Below are positions 1 to 9,029 of a stretch of DNA of 64,000 nucleotides, in pieces. Made by a program: the position numbers and the translations under genes. Numbering within the stretch: the stretch's first letter is position 1; every line of letters starts with the position of its first letter. Source of the stretch: an uncultured Flavobacteriales bacterium (GTDB lineage: Bacteria; Bacteroidota; Bacteroidia; Flavobacteriales_D; Crocinitomicaceae). The notes under the pieces were generated by a model. That model was not told where the DNA came from. It searched no databases and saw nothing but the letters and a program-made list of their open reading frames with translations. The stretch lies in assembly GCA_903935095.1 (NCBI GenBank), contig CAIZQH010000025.1:1-64000 (forward strand), written 5' to 3'.

Positions 1-206
1 CCAGCCAAGAATCCTTTTTTCTTGTACTCCCATGCTTCTTCTACCGTTGGTACAGGAATAATGGATTTGATTCCATTTTCAAATGCAGCGCAAATAGCTG
101 AAGTAGCACGCAGTACGTCGATCACGACTATAATTTCGTATTCTCCTTTGAAGTAGTCGTATTCTCCTGGTGTGAAGCAAACTTCAATGCGATTTCTTTC
201 TTTCAT
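1..206 (-). CDS. 2-phosphosulfolactate phosphatase-like protein (ComB family), 3' part cut off
   Basis: Only the first 68 residues are present; the gene runs off the left edge. The translation starts MKERNRIEVCFTPGEY and contains VIDVLRATSAI, the signature of the ComB family. ComB enzymes hydrolyse 2-phosphosulfolactate, a step first described in coenzyme M synthesis; in Bacteroidota the physiological substrate is uncertain. The ATG at 204-206 is the only start giving the conserved N-terminus. It lies downstream of the barrel gene at 284-985 on the same strand but is separated from it by a strong terminator, so it is probably transcribed separately. Confidence 0.78.
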   Translation of the reverse strand, partial: MKERNRIEVCFTPGEYDYFKGEYEIIVVIDVLRATSAICAAFENGIKSIIPVPTVEEAWEYKKKGFLA

Positions 207-237
207 AATGTGGGCAAAGGTACGAAATAACGTAAAA

Positions 238-262
238 CAAAAAAGGGGGCCGAAGCCCCCTT
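238..262 (-). terminator. Intrinsic terminator with TTCG tetraloop
   Basis: Read on the minus strand: an 8-bp stem (AAGGGGGC/GCCCCCTT at 243-250 and 255-262) closed by a TTCG tetraloop and followed by a run of T (244 down to 239). It sits about 20 nt after the stop codon of the outer-membrane barrel gene and should end its transcript. Confidence 0.88.
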
Positions 263-283
263 AATACATTTCAATTTTGGATA

Positions 284-985
284 TTAAAATCTCCAACCAA
301 TACGAACTGAACCATGTGCAGCTCCTATATTTGTGTAAGATTCTTTGTATGCAGGCTCATACCCAGCAACTGTACCTCCAACGGTTACAACTCCCGCATC
401 ATAACTTACATTTGATTTAGAAAGATTCATTTCCAAACCTAAATATAAATTTTCTGCAATGTAATAGTCGAATCCAGCACCAAGACTCACTCCGAAAGTT
501 GAATATCCTCCTGTAACTGTTGCATTCAATCCATTTACATAAGATGCGCCATCTGAGTTAGTCCATGTTTCTTCATAGCTTCCTCCACCTAAATTTAAAC
601 CTAATGCAAAATATGGTGACATTTTTTCCGTTCCAGCTAAGTGATATTCTCCACCTAATTGAAGATTGTACGCTCCTCTTTTGATATCTTGCGTACCAGA
701 AGCACCTGTACCATTTGCATTTTCAAAGTACGTGTAAGATTCAGTACTTGGGACTCCAGCAACAGACGTACCATCACCACCAAAACCAAATTGAATACGC
801 GCTGCAATGTTGTCATTCACAAAGTAACGTAAACGAAGGGAAGGCGCTGTCCAGCTCATACCATTAGAGGTATTCAAGTTAGCTAATCCTTCTAACGAAA
901 AATGCGAATCATCACTCGCAGTTTTTTGTGCGAACATTGTACCTGACAATGTTAAAGCACCAACAAAAATCATAAACTTTTTCAT
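284..985 (-). CDS. Outer-membrane beta-barrel protein (porin-like)
   Basis: A 233-residue protein with a cleavable signal peptide (MKKFMIFVGALTLSGTMFAQ) followed by alternating hydrophobic and polar strands rich in Gly, Tyr and Asn, ending in WRF, a typical outer-membrane C-terminal aromatic. It fits the small 8-stranded barrels (OmpA/OmpW-like superfamily) common in Bacteroidota. No substrate can be assigned. It is a single-gene unit: a TAnnTTCG-type box (1008-1015) lies about 22 nt upstream of the start, and a terminator follows the stop. Confidence 0.75.
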   Translation of the reverse strand: MKKFMIFVGALTLSGTMFAQKTASDDSHFSLEGLANLNTSNGMSWTAPSLRLRYFVNDNIAARIQFGFGGDGTSVAGVPSTESYTYFENANGTGASGTQDIKRGAYNLQLGGEYHLAGTEKMSPYFALGLNLGGGSYEETWTNSDGASYVNGLNATVTGGYSTFGVSLGAGFDYYIAENLYLGLEMNLSKSNVSYDAGVVTVGGTVAGYEPAYKESYTNIGAAHGSVRIGWRF

Positions 986-1090
986 AGTAATTGTTTTAAA
1001 GTTGAAACGAACTTACGCTGAAAATCAATAGATTGTTTCAATAAAAGATAAACAATAGAATGTTGAAAAGTTTGAAAAGCGACTACTTTT

Positions 1091-2857
1091 TCATTCTTTG
1101 TCTTGCTGCAGCTGCTTTTCGTAGAGTTCAAAATAGGTTCCTTTCAAGGAAATTAATTCATCATGACTGCCCTGCTCGGTGATGGCACCATCGCTGATAA
1201 CGATGATTTTCGTTGCATTTCGGATGGTGGAAATACGGTGGCTAATGATGATGGATGTGCGCTTGTCTATATCTTTTTCTAGATTCCTCAATATAATTTC
1301 CTCCGTTTCGGTATCTACTGCGGAAAGACAATCATCTAAAATTAACAACCTAGGTTTTTTTAACAAAGCACGTGCAATGCTGATGCGTTGTTTTTGTCCC
1401 CCACTTAAATTCACCCCACGTTCTCCTAGCAAGGTTTCAAATCCATCTGAGAATCCTTGAATGTTGTGATATACATGTGTCATTTCGCAAGCAGCAATGA
1501 GTTCTTCGTCGCTACAAGTGCGGTCATTTACTCCGAATTGTAAATTCTCTCGAATGGTATCTGAAAACAAGAAAACATCCTGCGGGACAATTCCAGTTTG
1601 ATCGCGAAGTGCGTGAAGATTGATGTCAGTTAAGGGTTTCCCATCAAACAGTATTTCTCCACTCTGTGGATCGTATTGCCGCATCAATAAAGCATTGATC
1701 GTGGATTTCCCACTGCCAGTATGTCCAACAATAGCAAGTGTCTCACCTTTTTCAACTCTGAAGGAAACATTCGACACAGCGGTAATGTTGGTTATGGGAT
1801 ACTGAAAAGTAACGTGCTTAAATTCAATGCTTCCATCAAACTCATAAGGACTATTTACGGAGTTGAAAATCGTTGGCTTCGTCCATAAAAACTCATTGAT
1901 GCGTTTCTGTGAGGCCGATGCACGTTGAATGATACTGGAAACCCATCCCAAACTGGCAAATGGCCAAGTTAAGCTGTTGACGAACATGATAAAGGCAACA
2001 ATGCTTCCGATGGAAATACGCTCCGTTTTTGGTCCCGTGAAGGATAAAATTCCTCCATAATAAACTGCAATCAAAATACTGATCCCGATTAAAAACATGA
2101 TGGTTGGAATGAAAAACGCATTCACGAGTACCAAACGCATGCTTTGTTTTTTGTAATTTTCGGCACTTTCACTTAACTTCTCTTCCGTTTCTTTTTCTCG
2201 GTTATAAGCCTTAATGATTCGGATGCCCGAAAAGGTTTCTTGCGCAAGGGTGGAGAGGAGTGATTGTTCCTTTTGCACCAGGGTACTCATGGCGTTCATT
2301 CTAGAGGAGACACGGTAGATTAATACCGACATAATCGGCAAGGGAATGAGAACGTAAAAAGTTAAGGAGGGACTGATTCGAATCATCTGCGTGACAATTA
2401 AGGTAAAGGCAACCATCAAATTGATGATGTACATGATTCCAGGCCCGAGGTACATGCGTACCAATCCAACGTCCTCTGATATTCGATTCATTAAATCTCC
2501 AGTCGCATTTCGTTTAAAGAACCCTTGATCAAGCGACTGGTAATGGGAATAGATTTCATTCTTCAGGTCAAACTCAATGTTTCTGGACATCACGATGATT
2601 GTTTGACGCATCAAAAACAAGAAGAATCCTTTGGCTACGGATAATAACATGTAAAATCCACCTAACTGAAAGGCGAGCCACAGGAAATCACTCGGTTTGG
2701 TATGGGTAATGTTTGCTTGGAAATGATCAATGGCATCCTTGAAGTAAATGGGCATTTGAACACCGTAAAAGTTACTCACAACGGTGAAAAGAATTCCCAA
2801 AAGAAGACGCCATTTATATTTTAGGAAATATTTATTTAAGTATTGAAGGGACTTCAT
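1091..2857 (-). CDS. ABC exporter, fused permease and ATPase (MsbA/MdlB-like)
   Basis: 588 residues. Residues 1-310 form an ABC type-1 transmembrane domain with about six hydrophobic helices; residues 345-580 form the nucleotide-binding domain with Walker A GHTGSGKST (378-386), signature LSGGQ (484-488), Walker B LLILDD (504-509) and switch His in SHRIS (about 540). The residue after the Walker B Asp is Asp rather than the usual catalytic Glu, seen in part of the heterodimeric exporter group (inference). Such half-transporters dimerise in the inner membrane to export lipids, peptides or drugs; the cargo cannot be read from sequence. It is divergent from the dehydrogenase at 2942. Confidence 0.88.
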   Translation of the reverse strand: MKSLQYLNKYFLKYKWRLLLGILFTVVSNFYGVQMPIYFKDAIDHFQANITHTKPSDFLWLAFQLGGFYMLLSVAKGFFLFLMRQTIIVMSRNIEFDLKNEIYSHYQSLDQGFFKRNATGDLMNRISEDVGLVRMYLGPGIMYIINLMVAFTLIVTQMIRISPSLTFYVLIPLPIMSVLIYRVSSRMNAMSTLVQKEQSLLSTLAQETFSGIRIIKAYNREKETEEKLSESAENYKKQSMRLVLVNAFFIPTIMFLIGISILIAVYYGGILSFTGPKTERISIGSIVAFIMFVNSLTWPFASLGWVSSIIQRASASQKRINEFLWTKPTIFNSVNSPYEFDGSIEFKHVTFQYPITNITAVSNVSFRVEKGETLAIVGHTGSGKSTINALLMRQYDPQSGEILFDGKPLTDINLHALRDQTGIVPQDVFLFSDTIRENLQFGVNDRTCSDEELIAACEMTHVYHNIQGFSDGFETLLGERGVNLSGGQKQRISIARALLKKPRLLILDDCLSAVDTETEEIILRNLEKDIDKRTSIIISHRISTIRNATKIIVISDGAITEQGSHDELISLKGTYFELYEKQLQQDKE

Positions 2858-2895
2858 GTTTTATTTTCTAATTTTGCCAGCGTTGAATAGCGTTA

Positions 2896-2903
2896 CAAAA
2901 GTA
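2896..2903 (-). promoter_or_regulatory. Bacteroidota -7 box (TACTTTTG) for the ABC exporter
   Basis: The minus strand reads TACTTTTG, matching TAnnTTTG, 38 nt upstream of the ATG at 2857. No clear -33 TTG element is seen at standard spacing. Confidence 0.5.
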
Positions 2904-2941
2904 ACCATTCATCTGATTAGTTAACGAACTCAAGCAAAAAC

Positions 2942-4033
2942 ATGTCTGATTTGACAGTTACTTCCTTAACAGATTTGAATTCAAATCCGGTTATCCAACA
3001 AATGTCCAACTTGGGACATGAACAAATCCTTTTTTGTAACGATCACGCTACCGGATTAAAAGCAATTATCGCTGTGCATAATACTGTTTTAGGTCCTGCC
3101 TTAGGTGGAACCCGCATGTGGATGTACAACAACGAAATGGAAGCCTTAAATGATGTGCTTCGTTTGTCCCGTGGGATGACCTACAAAAATGCCATTTCAG
3201 GATTAAACCTTGGTGGTGGAAAGGCAGTGATTATCGGAGATTCTAAAACCCAAAAATCAGAAGCACTCTTCCGTCGATTTGGACAATTTGTCAATGGATT
3301 GGCTGGAAAATACATCACCGCTGAAGATGTGGGAATTTCTCCATCTGATATGAAGTGGGTGAGTGAAGAAACAAAGTATGTGGTTGGTTTACCAGGAAAA
3401 AGTGGTGATCCATCTCCTGTGACTGCCTTTGGCGTTTACATGGGAATGAAAGCGGCTGCGAAAATGCAATATGGCAGTGATGACCTTAGTGGGAAAACCA
3501 TCGCCGTGCAAGGTGTTGGTCACGTAGGTGAATACCTTGTTTCATATCTAGCAAAAGAGAAGGCGAATGTATTCATTACGGATATCAATCAGGAAGCATT
3601 AAAACGCGTTTCGGAGAAATATGGTGCGACCATCGTTGAGCCAAATGCAATTTATGATGTGGATATGGATATTTATGCTCCATGTGCACTTGGTGCGACA
3701 GTGAACGACGAAACATTAACACGTTTGAACTGCTCGATCATTGCTGGAGCAGCGAATAATCAATTAATGGACGAGAAAATCCACGGATTAGAAGTGATGA
3801 AGCGTGGAATCGTTTATGCTCCTGATTTTGCCATCAATGCTGGTGGTGTGATTAATTGTTTTTCAGAAGTGGAAGGATTAAGCCTTGATTGGGCACATCA
3901 AAAAGCAGAAGAAATTTATGGAACAATCTACAATATTGTGAAACGTTCACAAGACGAAGGTGTTCCAACGTATCAGATTGCGAATAAAATGGCTGAAGAA
4001 CGTGTTCAGTCCAAAGGAAGTTTGAATCTGTAA
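2942..4033 (+). CDS. Glu/Leu/Phe/Val family dehydrogenase, probably leucine/valine dehydrogenase
   Basis: 363 residues, the size of leucine dehydrogenases. The N-terminal dimerisation domain carries GPALGGTRMW (51-60), the substrate lysine in MTYKNA (82) and the catalytic lysine in GLNLGGGKAVI (94); TAEDVG holds the conserved Asp. The C-terminal Rossmann domain has GVGHVG (191-196) for NAD. The enzyme reversibly deaminates branched-chain amino acids to 2-oxo acids. Length and motifs favour Leu/Val over glutamate dehydrogenase, but exact specificity is inferred. nusB follows after 9 nt. Confidence 0.85.
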   Translation: MSDLTVTSLTDLNSNPVIQQMSNLGHEQILFCNDHATGLKAIIAVHNTVLGPALGGTRMWMYNNEMEALNDVLRLSRGMTYKNAISGLNLGGGKAVIIGDSKTQKSEALFRRFGQFVNGLAGKYITAEDVGISPSDMKWVSEETKYVVGLPGKSGDPSPVTAFGVYMGMKAAAKMQYGSDDLSGKTIAVQGVGHVGEYLVSYLAKEKANVFITDINQEALKRVSEKYGATIVEPNAIYDVDMDIYAPCALGATVNDETLTRLNCSIIAGAANNQLMDEKIHGLEVMKRGIVYAPDFAINAGGVINCFSEVEGLSLDWAHQKAEEIYGTIYNIVKRSQDEGVPTYQIANKMAEERVQSKGSLNL

Positions 4034-4042
4034 AAACCAATA

Positions 4043-4990
4043 ATGCTCAATAGAAGACACTTACGTATTAAAGTACTCCAAATTCTATACGCTTTCTTTC
4101 AAAGCGAAGAGGAAAGTATTTTGAAAGCGGAAAAAGAATTGCTTTCGGCAGTTGAACGGATGTACGACATGTACCTGTTCATGCTGATGACTTTGCCAGA
4201 GTTGAAGCGTGCGGCGCTAAATAGCATGGATGAGCACAAAAAGAAATTGCGGCCAACGGAGGAAGATTTGAATCCAAAAATGAAGTTCGTGAATAATGTA
4301 CTGATTGAAGCCATTAAGTCATCTTCTCAACTGACAAAATTGAGTGAAACGCGCAAAGTCAACTGGCTAGGAGTGGAAAGTCAAGAAATCTTCAGAAAGT
4401 TGTATTTGACTATTTTGGAATCAGAAGTGTTTTTTGAACACATGAACAATGATTCAGAAGGATTAGAAGAGGATATGTCGTTTGCACTTCAGTTGTTTAA
4501 AACGGAAATTGCGAATTCAGAGTTAATCCAATATTTTTTCGACGAGAAAAGTATTTATTGGGCCGATGATTTAGACCTATGTTGTTCCATGGCGATGAAA
4601 ACCATCAAATCTTGGTCGCCAGGAAAAGCTTTTGATGTTCTGCCATTATATAAAGAAAACGACGACGAGAAAGAGTTTATCGTGAATCTACTGCGTAAAA
4701 CCATTCAGATGAACGAGGAAAATGAAGCGCTGATAACGGAATTGACACAAAACTGGGAATTGGATCGTATCGCGAAAATGGACATCCTTCTTTTGAAAAT
4801 GGGATTAACGGAATTACAAACATGCAGTAGCATTCCAACAAAGGTGAGTTTGAACGAATACATCGAGATTTCAAAGTTTTACAGCACGCCGAAAAGTAAC
4901 TTGTTTATCAACGGTGTATTGGATAAAGCCATTGCTAAATTGACAAAGGAGAAAAAAATAGTGAAAATTGGACGTGGATTAATGACCTAA
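4043..4990 (+). CDS. nusB: Transcription antitermination factor NusB (long Bacteroidota form)
   Basis: 315 residues, about twice the length of E. coli NusB. It begins with MLNRRHLRIKVLQILYAFFQ, the NusB RNA-binding start, but has an inserted region (about 60-200). The C-terminal NusB helical core is clear in WELDRIAKMDILLLKMG and SLNEYIEISKFYSTPKS. NusB binds boxA RNA with NusE (S10) for rRNA antitermination. The start at 4043 is set by the family N-terminus. It leads the conserved Bacteroidota trio nusB-DUF1573-yajC, with a 4-nt gap to the next gene. Confidence 0.9.
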   Translation: MLNRRHLRIKVLQILYAFFQSEEESILKAEKELLSAVERMYDMYLFMLMTLPELKRAALNSMDEHKKKLRPTEEDLNPKMKFVNNVLIEAIKSSSQLTKLSETRKVNWLGVESQEIFRKLYLTILESEVFFEHMNNDSEGLEEDMSFALQLFKTEIANSELIQYFFDEKSIYWADDLDLCCSMAMKTIKSWSPGKAFDVLPLYKENDDEKEFIVNLLRKTIQMNEENEALITELTQNWELDRIAKMDILLLKMGLTELQTCSSIPTKVSLNEYIEISKFYSTPKSNLFINGVLDKAIAKLTKEKKIVKIGRGLMT

Positions 4991-4994
4991 TACT

Positions 4995-5387
4995 ATGAAT
5001 ATGAAAAAGATCGTTTTATTTTTTGGGATTGGATTTTTGTTGTCTTGTGGCGATGATCAAGCGTTACAAGTGGGACAAAAAACGACCATGGAAGTGGAAA
5101 CGGTATTTGACGCTGGTACCGTTGTGAAAGGTGAGGTGATCAATGCTAAGTTCAAGGTGACGAATACTGGGGAATATCCACTCGTTATTGGAGATGTGAC
5201 TCCGTCATGTTCTTGCACGGTGGCTGAAGAGCCAGAAGACCCAATCCAACCGGGTGAATCAAGTGAAATTATTGCTCAAGTGAAAACAGATAACTTGAGT
5301 TCGAAAAAAATCCAGAAAATGATTACGGTAATGGCGAATACAGAACCATCCGTAACCGTTTTGGAGATAAAAGGAAAAATACGTTAA
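4995..5387 (+). CDS. DUF1573 lipoprotein
   Basis: 130 residues with a lipoprotein signal (MKKIVLFFGIGFLLSCGDD; lipid-modified Cys about residue 18). The remainder is one DUF1573 immunoglobulin-like domain, recognisable by FDAGTVVKGE, FKVTNTGEYPLVI and SCSCTVAEEPEDPIQPGESSEI. The role of DUF1573 is not established; the fold suggests adhesion or scaffolding. ATG at 5001 (six nt inside) is an equally good start. It lies between nusB and yajC. Confidence 0.85.
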   Translation: MNMKKIVLFFGIGFLLSCGDDQALQVGQKTTMEVETVFDAGTVVKGEVINAKFKVTNTGEYPLVIGDVTPSCSCTVAEEPEDPIQPGESSEIIAQVKTDNLSSKKIQKMITVMANTEPSVTVLEIKGKIR

Positions 5388-5406
5388 TAAATTAAAAACA
5401 AAAATT

Positions 5407-5688
5407 ATGGGAGGCGGACAAGGAATGCAAAGTATTTTGATGCTAGGACTGATGGTCTTAGTGTTTTATTTTTTCATGATCAGACCACAAATGAAAAAAC
5501 AGAAGGAATTAAAAAAATTCCGTGAAGGATTAAAAGCAGGAGATAAAATTGTTTCGATTGGTGGTATCCACGGAAAAATCTTAGAAGTTGCTGATACAAC
5601 CGTTTTGGTTCAATCTGAAGGCACGAAATTACGTTTGGAAAAATCTGCGGTATCTCAAGCAATGGAAGATACACTTCAAGCGAAATAA
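5407..5688 (+). CDS. yajC: Preprotein translocase accessory subunit YajC
   Basis: 93 residues with one transmembrane helix (SILMLGLMVLVFYFFMIRP) followed by QMKKQKELKKFREGLKAGDKIVSIGG, the hallmark of YajC. YajC is a single-span inner-membrane protein that associates with SecDF and the Sec channel. It is the last gene of the nusB-DUF1573-yajC unit, with a terminator 22 nt downstream. Confidence 0.93.
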   Translation: MGGGQGMQSILMLGLMVLVFYFFMIRPQMKKQKELKKFREGLKAGDKIVSIGGIHGKILEVADTTVLVQSEGTKLRLEKSAVSQAMEDTLQAK

Positions 5689-5709
5689 AACAAACTTGAT
5701 AGACATAGT

Positions 5710-5735
5710 AAGGAGGGCTTTGGTCCTCCTTTTTT
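5710..5735. terminator. Intrinsic terminator between convergent genes
   Basis: A 7-bp stem AAGGAGG/CCTCCTT (5710-5716, 5725-5731) with an 8-nt loop is followed by a T run (to 5735). It ends the nusB-yajC unit. The tail touches the stop codon of the convergent gene at 5734, so it may also act on that strand, where an A-rich run is less favourable. Confidence 0.75.
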
Positions 5736-6729
5736 ATTTGATCAATTTCAGTTTTAGCACTTTTCCCTTTACGCAAGAAACGTACAAGTACTTTTTGTCA
5801 GTGCACATGGATAACCCATTTTCAGTGGAAATCTTCCGCCAATTTTGTCCGTGATCAGTTGAGTAATCGATGCCATTTGTTCCACAAGCATAATAAACAC
5901 CGTTTGCATAAATAACTGACGAACGATACCCCGATGGTGGATTCTTGGATGCTTGCCAACTTTGACCGCCGTCCAATGAATAAAAGCAGGTGTTCATGGA
6001 TTCGTTTGGCCTAGTGTAATCGCCACCAACTGCCACCAATTCTTGACGGTTTTTGTATGCGAGGGAATAAGCTCCGCATGATTTGCAGGACTCGAATGGG
6101 ATTTTCGTTGACTGCCAAGAATTTCCTAAATTGGAACTCCAAATAAAACGTGTCGTTTCGCCACCACTGATAAACACAAAATCTCCTTCAATGATGTGAT
6201 TCGTTGAGCCACTTGCGGCATACGCAGCTTCGTTTGTTTGACTAAAGACCTTTCCGGGACAAGTTTCCCAGGATTCTCCGAAGTTCTGCGTTCGATATAA
6301 AGCAAAGTCCCCATCTATGGGATCGCCTAATAGAAATCCAAGGCTGTCTTGAAGGGCAATACCATCCAAGAAAACGGGTTTCCCGTGGTGTGTAAAGTTC
6401 AGTAAACTGTCCTCTTTTCCGTTCCATTTTTCACGAAGTAGATGCGATTCATCGTTGCTCTGCATGAAAAACAAGTACTGTTCATTCTTGTCTGCATCAC
6501 GAATTTCCTTTATGGTATGGAACGTAGTTGGAAGATACATGCTGACTGGTTTTTTCGCATTTTTCGAAATAAGCACGTATTTCCCCACATTAGTACCTAT
6601 TAGAAGCTCATTTTTTGAAAAGTTCTGAATGCTTCGTGCGTGGACATTCTCATTGGAATAGGTGAGGACTTCAAATTTTGGTGGATGTGCAAAGCAAATC
6701 ACCAAGAAAAGTGTGAAAAGGATTTTCAT
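5734..6729 (-). CDS. Secreted BNR/YCF48-like beta-propeller protein
   Basis: 331 residues with a signal peptide (MKILFTLFLVICFA). Asp-box/BNR-type motifs recur: TQNFGESW, SSNLGNSW, SLDGGQSW and STDHGQNW, each starting a propeller blade, so a sialidase-like or YCF48-like beta-propeller is likely. No sialidase catalytic residues were identified and there is no T9SS sorting domain, so enzymatic activity is not claimed. It is the last gene of a minus-strand unit after rarA and the acyltransferase (6-nt gap). Confidence 0.75.
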   Translation of the reverse strand: MKILFTLFLVICFAHPPKFEVLTYSNENVHARSIQNFSKNELLIGTNVGKYVLISKNAKKPVSMYLPTTFHTIKEIRDADKNEQYLFFMQSNDESHLLREKWNGKEDSLLNFTHHGKPVFLDGIALQDSLGFLLGDPIDGDFALYRTQNFGESWETCPGKVFSQTNEAAYAASGSTNHIIEGDFVFISGGETTRFIWSSNLGNSWQSTKIPFESCKSCGAYSLAYKNRQELVAVGGDYTRPNESMNTCFYSLDGGQSWQASKNPPSGYRSSVIYANGVYYACGTNGIDYSTDHGQNWRKISTENGLSMCTDKKYLYVSCVKGKVLKLKLIK

Positions 6730-6735
6730 AGCGAA

Positions 6736-7650
6736 TTAGCGGTATTTTTCTTCAAACTTGGACTTCTGCGAGGCTTTTAATGCGTCCAAGTCAGCGGGCA
6801 CCTCTCGTTTCCATCTCTTATGGGACCAAAGCCAATTGCATGGTTGTTCGATGATGCTTTCCTCCAACAATTGCACATGTTTTTCTGTCAACACACCATA
6901 TGGAAGACTTTTTGGATCATCCGTTAGCACTTGGAATTCTATCGAATACTGTCCACGTTTGATTTTATTCATGGTAAAATACACGACGGTCAAATCAAAT
7001 TCATTCGCCATCTGTTCTACGCCAAATAGAATAGGAGTGGATTGATGTAAGAATTCCATCCAATAACTTTTTCGTCCGTCCGCTGGAGCTTGGTCACTTA
7101 ATACAAGAACAGAAACCGGTCTATCTTGTTGAAAAATCGCTTTGTAATTCTTTGCGTGAACAACGTTTAATCCAAAGCGTTGGCGTCGCTCAGTGAGTTT
7201 TTTATCCCAAAAGCCATTGCTCAATGGCATGCCAATTCCGTAGGATTCAAAAGGTACCAACAAGGCTTGAGAAGTAATGAACCATTCCCAATTATTGAAG
7301 TGTCCAGAAACAAATAAAACGGATTTGCCTTTTTTCTCGAGCTCTTGTAGGACTTCCGGATTGATTACGTCCATTCGGCGTAGTAATTCCTCTTTTGAAA
7401 TGCTCAGGTTCTTGATGCTTTCAATCAGTAAATCGGAGAAATGACGGTAAAATCCGCGTACTAAAACCACTTGATCCTTCGGACTCAAATCAGGGAAGGA
7501 CTTTTCAATATTCCCTTGAACCACTTTCTTGCGGTACGGGATGATGCTCATGAATAGGAGAAACACCAAATCGCTCAGTCGATAAAGTATCCACAAGGGC
7601 AGGAGGGACAATGGATAAACCACACAATAATAAAGAATGGCCGTCATCAT
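6736..7650 (-). CDS. LpxL/HtrB-type lysophospholipid/lipid A acyltransferase
   Basis: 304 residues of the Lip_A_acyltrans family. An N-terminal membrane anchor (about 8-37) precedes the catalytic HX4E motif in SGHFNNWEWF (His117, Glu122). These inner-membrane enzymes add secondary acyl chains to lipid A or aminolipids. The size and motif are normal; the exact acceptor is unknown. It overlaps rarA by 4 nt, so the two are translationally coupled. Confidence 0.85.
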   Translation of the reverse strand: MMTAILYYCVVYPLSLLPLWILYRLSDLVFLLFMSIIPYRKKVVQGNIEKSFPDLSPKDQVVLVRGFYRHFSDLLIESIKNLSISKEELLRRMDVINPEVLQELEKKGKSVLFVSGHFNNWEWFITSQALLVPFESYGIGMPLSNGFWDKKLTERRQRFGLNVVHAKNYKAIFQQDRPVSVLVLSDQAPADGRKSYWMEFLHQSTPILFGVEQMANEFDLTVVYFTMNKIKRGQYSIEFQVLTDDPKSLPYGVLTEKHVQLLEESIIEQPCNWLWSHKRWKREVPADLDALKASQKSKFEEKYR

Positions 7651-8927
7651 TTTTGGTATTTATCCTTCCATAAAGTGGAAATCGTCTGAGCAATTTCCTG
7701 TTCTTTGGAACTACTTCCCGCTTGAAAGAAATTCGTTCCCTTTATTTCATTTGGTAGAAATTCTTGTTCAGCGAAATTCCCGGGATAATCGTGACTGTAC
7801 AAGTAGTTTTCGCCGTAGCCAAGTTGTTTCATTAAAGCAGTTGGTGCATTGCGCAAGGGGAGAGGAATGTCCAAATTCCCCGTTTGCTGAACCAATTGCT
7901 GCGCCTTGTTTATCGACATATAGGCTCCGTTTCCTTTTGGGGAGGAGGCTAAATAGATGGTGCATTCCGCCAAGATGATTCTCGATTCCGGCCACCCCAC
8001 ACTTTCCACTGCTTGAAAACAGGCATTGGCTAACAACAAAGCGTTTGGATTTGCAAGTCCGATGTCCTCCGTTGCTGAAATCAATAATCTACGCGCAATG
8101 AATTTTGGATCTTCTCCTCCTTCCACCATGCGTGCCAACCAATAAATCGCTGCGTTTGGATCGCTTCCTCGAATGGATTTTATAAACGCAGAGATGATGT
8201 CGTAATGTTGTTCACCGTCCTTGTCGTAGCGCGAAAGACTCTGCTGTGCATTTTGCATGACAATTTCGTCGGTGATTTCAATGTCTTTCTGTCCTTGAAA
8301 GGTTCCGATGATGATCTCAAAAACATTTAAGAGTTTTCGTGCGTCTCCACCTGAAATAGCTAACAAACTATTCGTTTCTGTTAAGGTGATTTTTTTTGTT
8401 TTCAAGACGGAATCTTGAAGAATGGCACGATCCAAGAGATGTAATAAGTCTTCTTTCGTGTGGTCTTTTAGAACATAAGTCTGACAACGACTAAGCAAGG
8501 CGGAAATAACTTCAAAGGATGGGTTTTCCGTTGTGGCGCCAATTAATGTAATCGTACCTTTTTCAACGGCTCCAAGTAATGAGTCCTGTTGCGCTTTACT
8601 AAAGCGATGAATCTCATCAATAAACAAAATCGTTCCCTTCGCTTGAAACATCCCGCCGTTTTCTACACGTGTAATAACTTCGCGCACATCCTTCACGCCA
8701 GATGAAATTGCGGAAAGTGTATGAATGGGACGATCTAAGTGTTTAGCGATTAATTGTGCCAATGTCGTTTTTCCAACTCCGGGTGGACCCCAGAAAATCA
8801 TGGATGGAATAACTCCGGCATCTAATGCACGCCTGAGTGCAGCGCCTTCAGCGAGTAAATGTGCCTGTCCAATGTACTCATCGAGTGTTGTAGGTCGCAT
8901 TCGTTCCGCAAGTGGCGCATTGATCAT
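7647..8927 (-). CDS. rarA: Replication-associated recombination protein RarA (MgsA)
   Basis: 426 residues, the usual size. AAA+ ATPase with Walker A GPPGVGKTT (47-55), Walker B LFIDEIHRF (101-109) and sensor I in GATTENPSF, followed by the RarA tetramerisation region (GSDPNAAIYWLARM, NAPTALMKQLGYG). RarA acts at stalled replication forks. The start lies exactly 4 nt after a TAACTTTG box, suggesting a leaderless transcript. First gene of a three-gene minus-strand unit, divergent from the glycosyltransferase at 9030. Confidence 0.93.
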   Translation of the reverse strand: MINAPLAERMRPTTLDEYIGQAHLLAEGAALRRALDAGVIPSMIFWGPPGVGKTTLAQLIAKHLDRPIHTLSAISSGVKDVREVITRVENGGMFQAKGTILFIDEIHRFSKAQQDSLLGAVEKGTITLIGATTENPSFEVISALLSRCQTYVLKDHTKEDLLHLLDRAILQDSVLKTKKITLTETNSLLAISGGDARKLLNVFEIIIGTFQGQKDIEITDEIVMQNAQQSLSRYDKDGEQHYDIISAFIKSIRGSDPNAAIYWLARMVEGGEDPKFIARRLLISATEDIGLANPNALLLANACFQAVESVGWPESRIILAECTIYLASSPKGNGAYMSINKAQQLVQQTGNLDIPLPLRNAPTALMKQLGYGENYLYSHDYPGNFAEQEFLPNEIKGTNFFQAGSSSKEQEIAQTISTLWKDKYQK

Positions 8928-8931
8928 CTTT

Positions 8932-8939
8932 CAAAGTTA
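8932..8939 (-). promoter_or_regulatory. -7 box TAACTTTG, 4 nt before the rarA start
   Basis: Minus strand TAACTTTG, then AAAG, then ATG. A transcript starting 4-7 nt after the box would have essentially no 5' leader. Confidence 0.65.
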
Positions 8940-9017
8940 AGGTATTCTTCACAAATATGCTAGGCTTTGTCATCAAAGAAACTCTATCTGGACAAGTGAA
9001 CTATGAAACAAATCGCT

Positions 9018-9025
9018 TAACTTTG
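9018..9025 (+). promoter_or_regulatory. -7 box TAACTTTG, 4 nt before the glycosyltransferase start
   Basis: TAACTTTG, then TTCC, then ATG at 9030. It has the same geometry as the divergent rarA promoter 79 nt away. Confidence 0.65.
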
Positions 9026-9029
9026 TTCC

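Noticed and set aside
1179-1460. 93-codon plus-strand ORF within the ABC exporter gene
   Set aside because: Antisense shadow of the conserved nucleotide-binding domain.
5588-5854. 88-codon plus-strand ORF bridging yajC and the terminator
   Set aside because: It overlaps yajC in another frame and reads through a terminator and an antisense gene.
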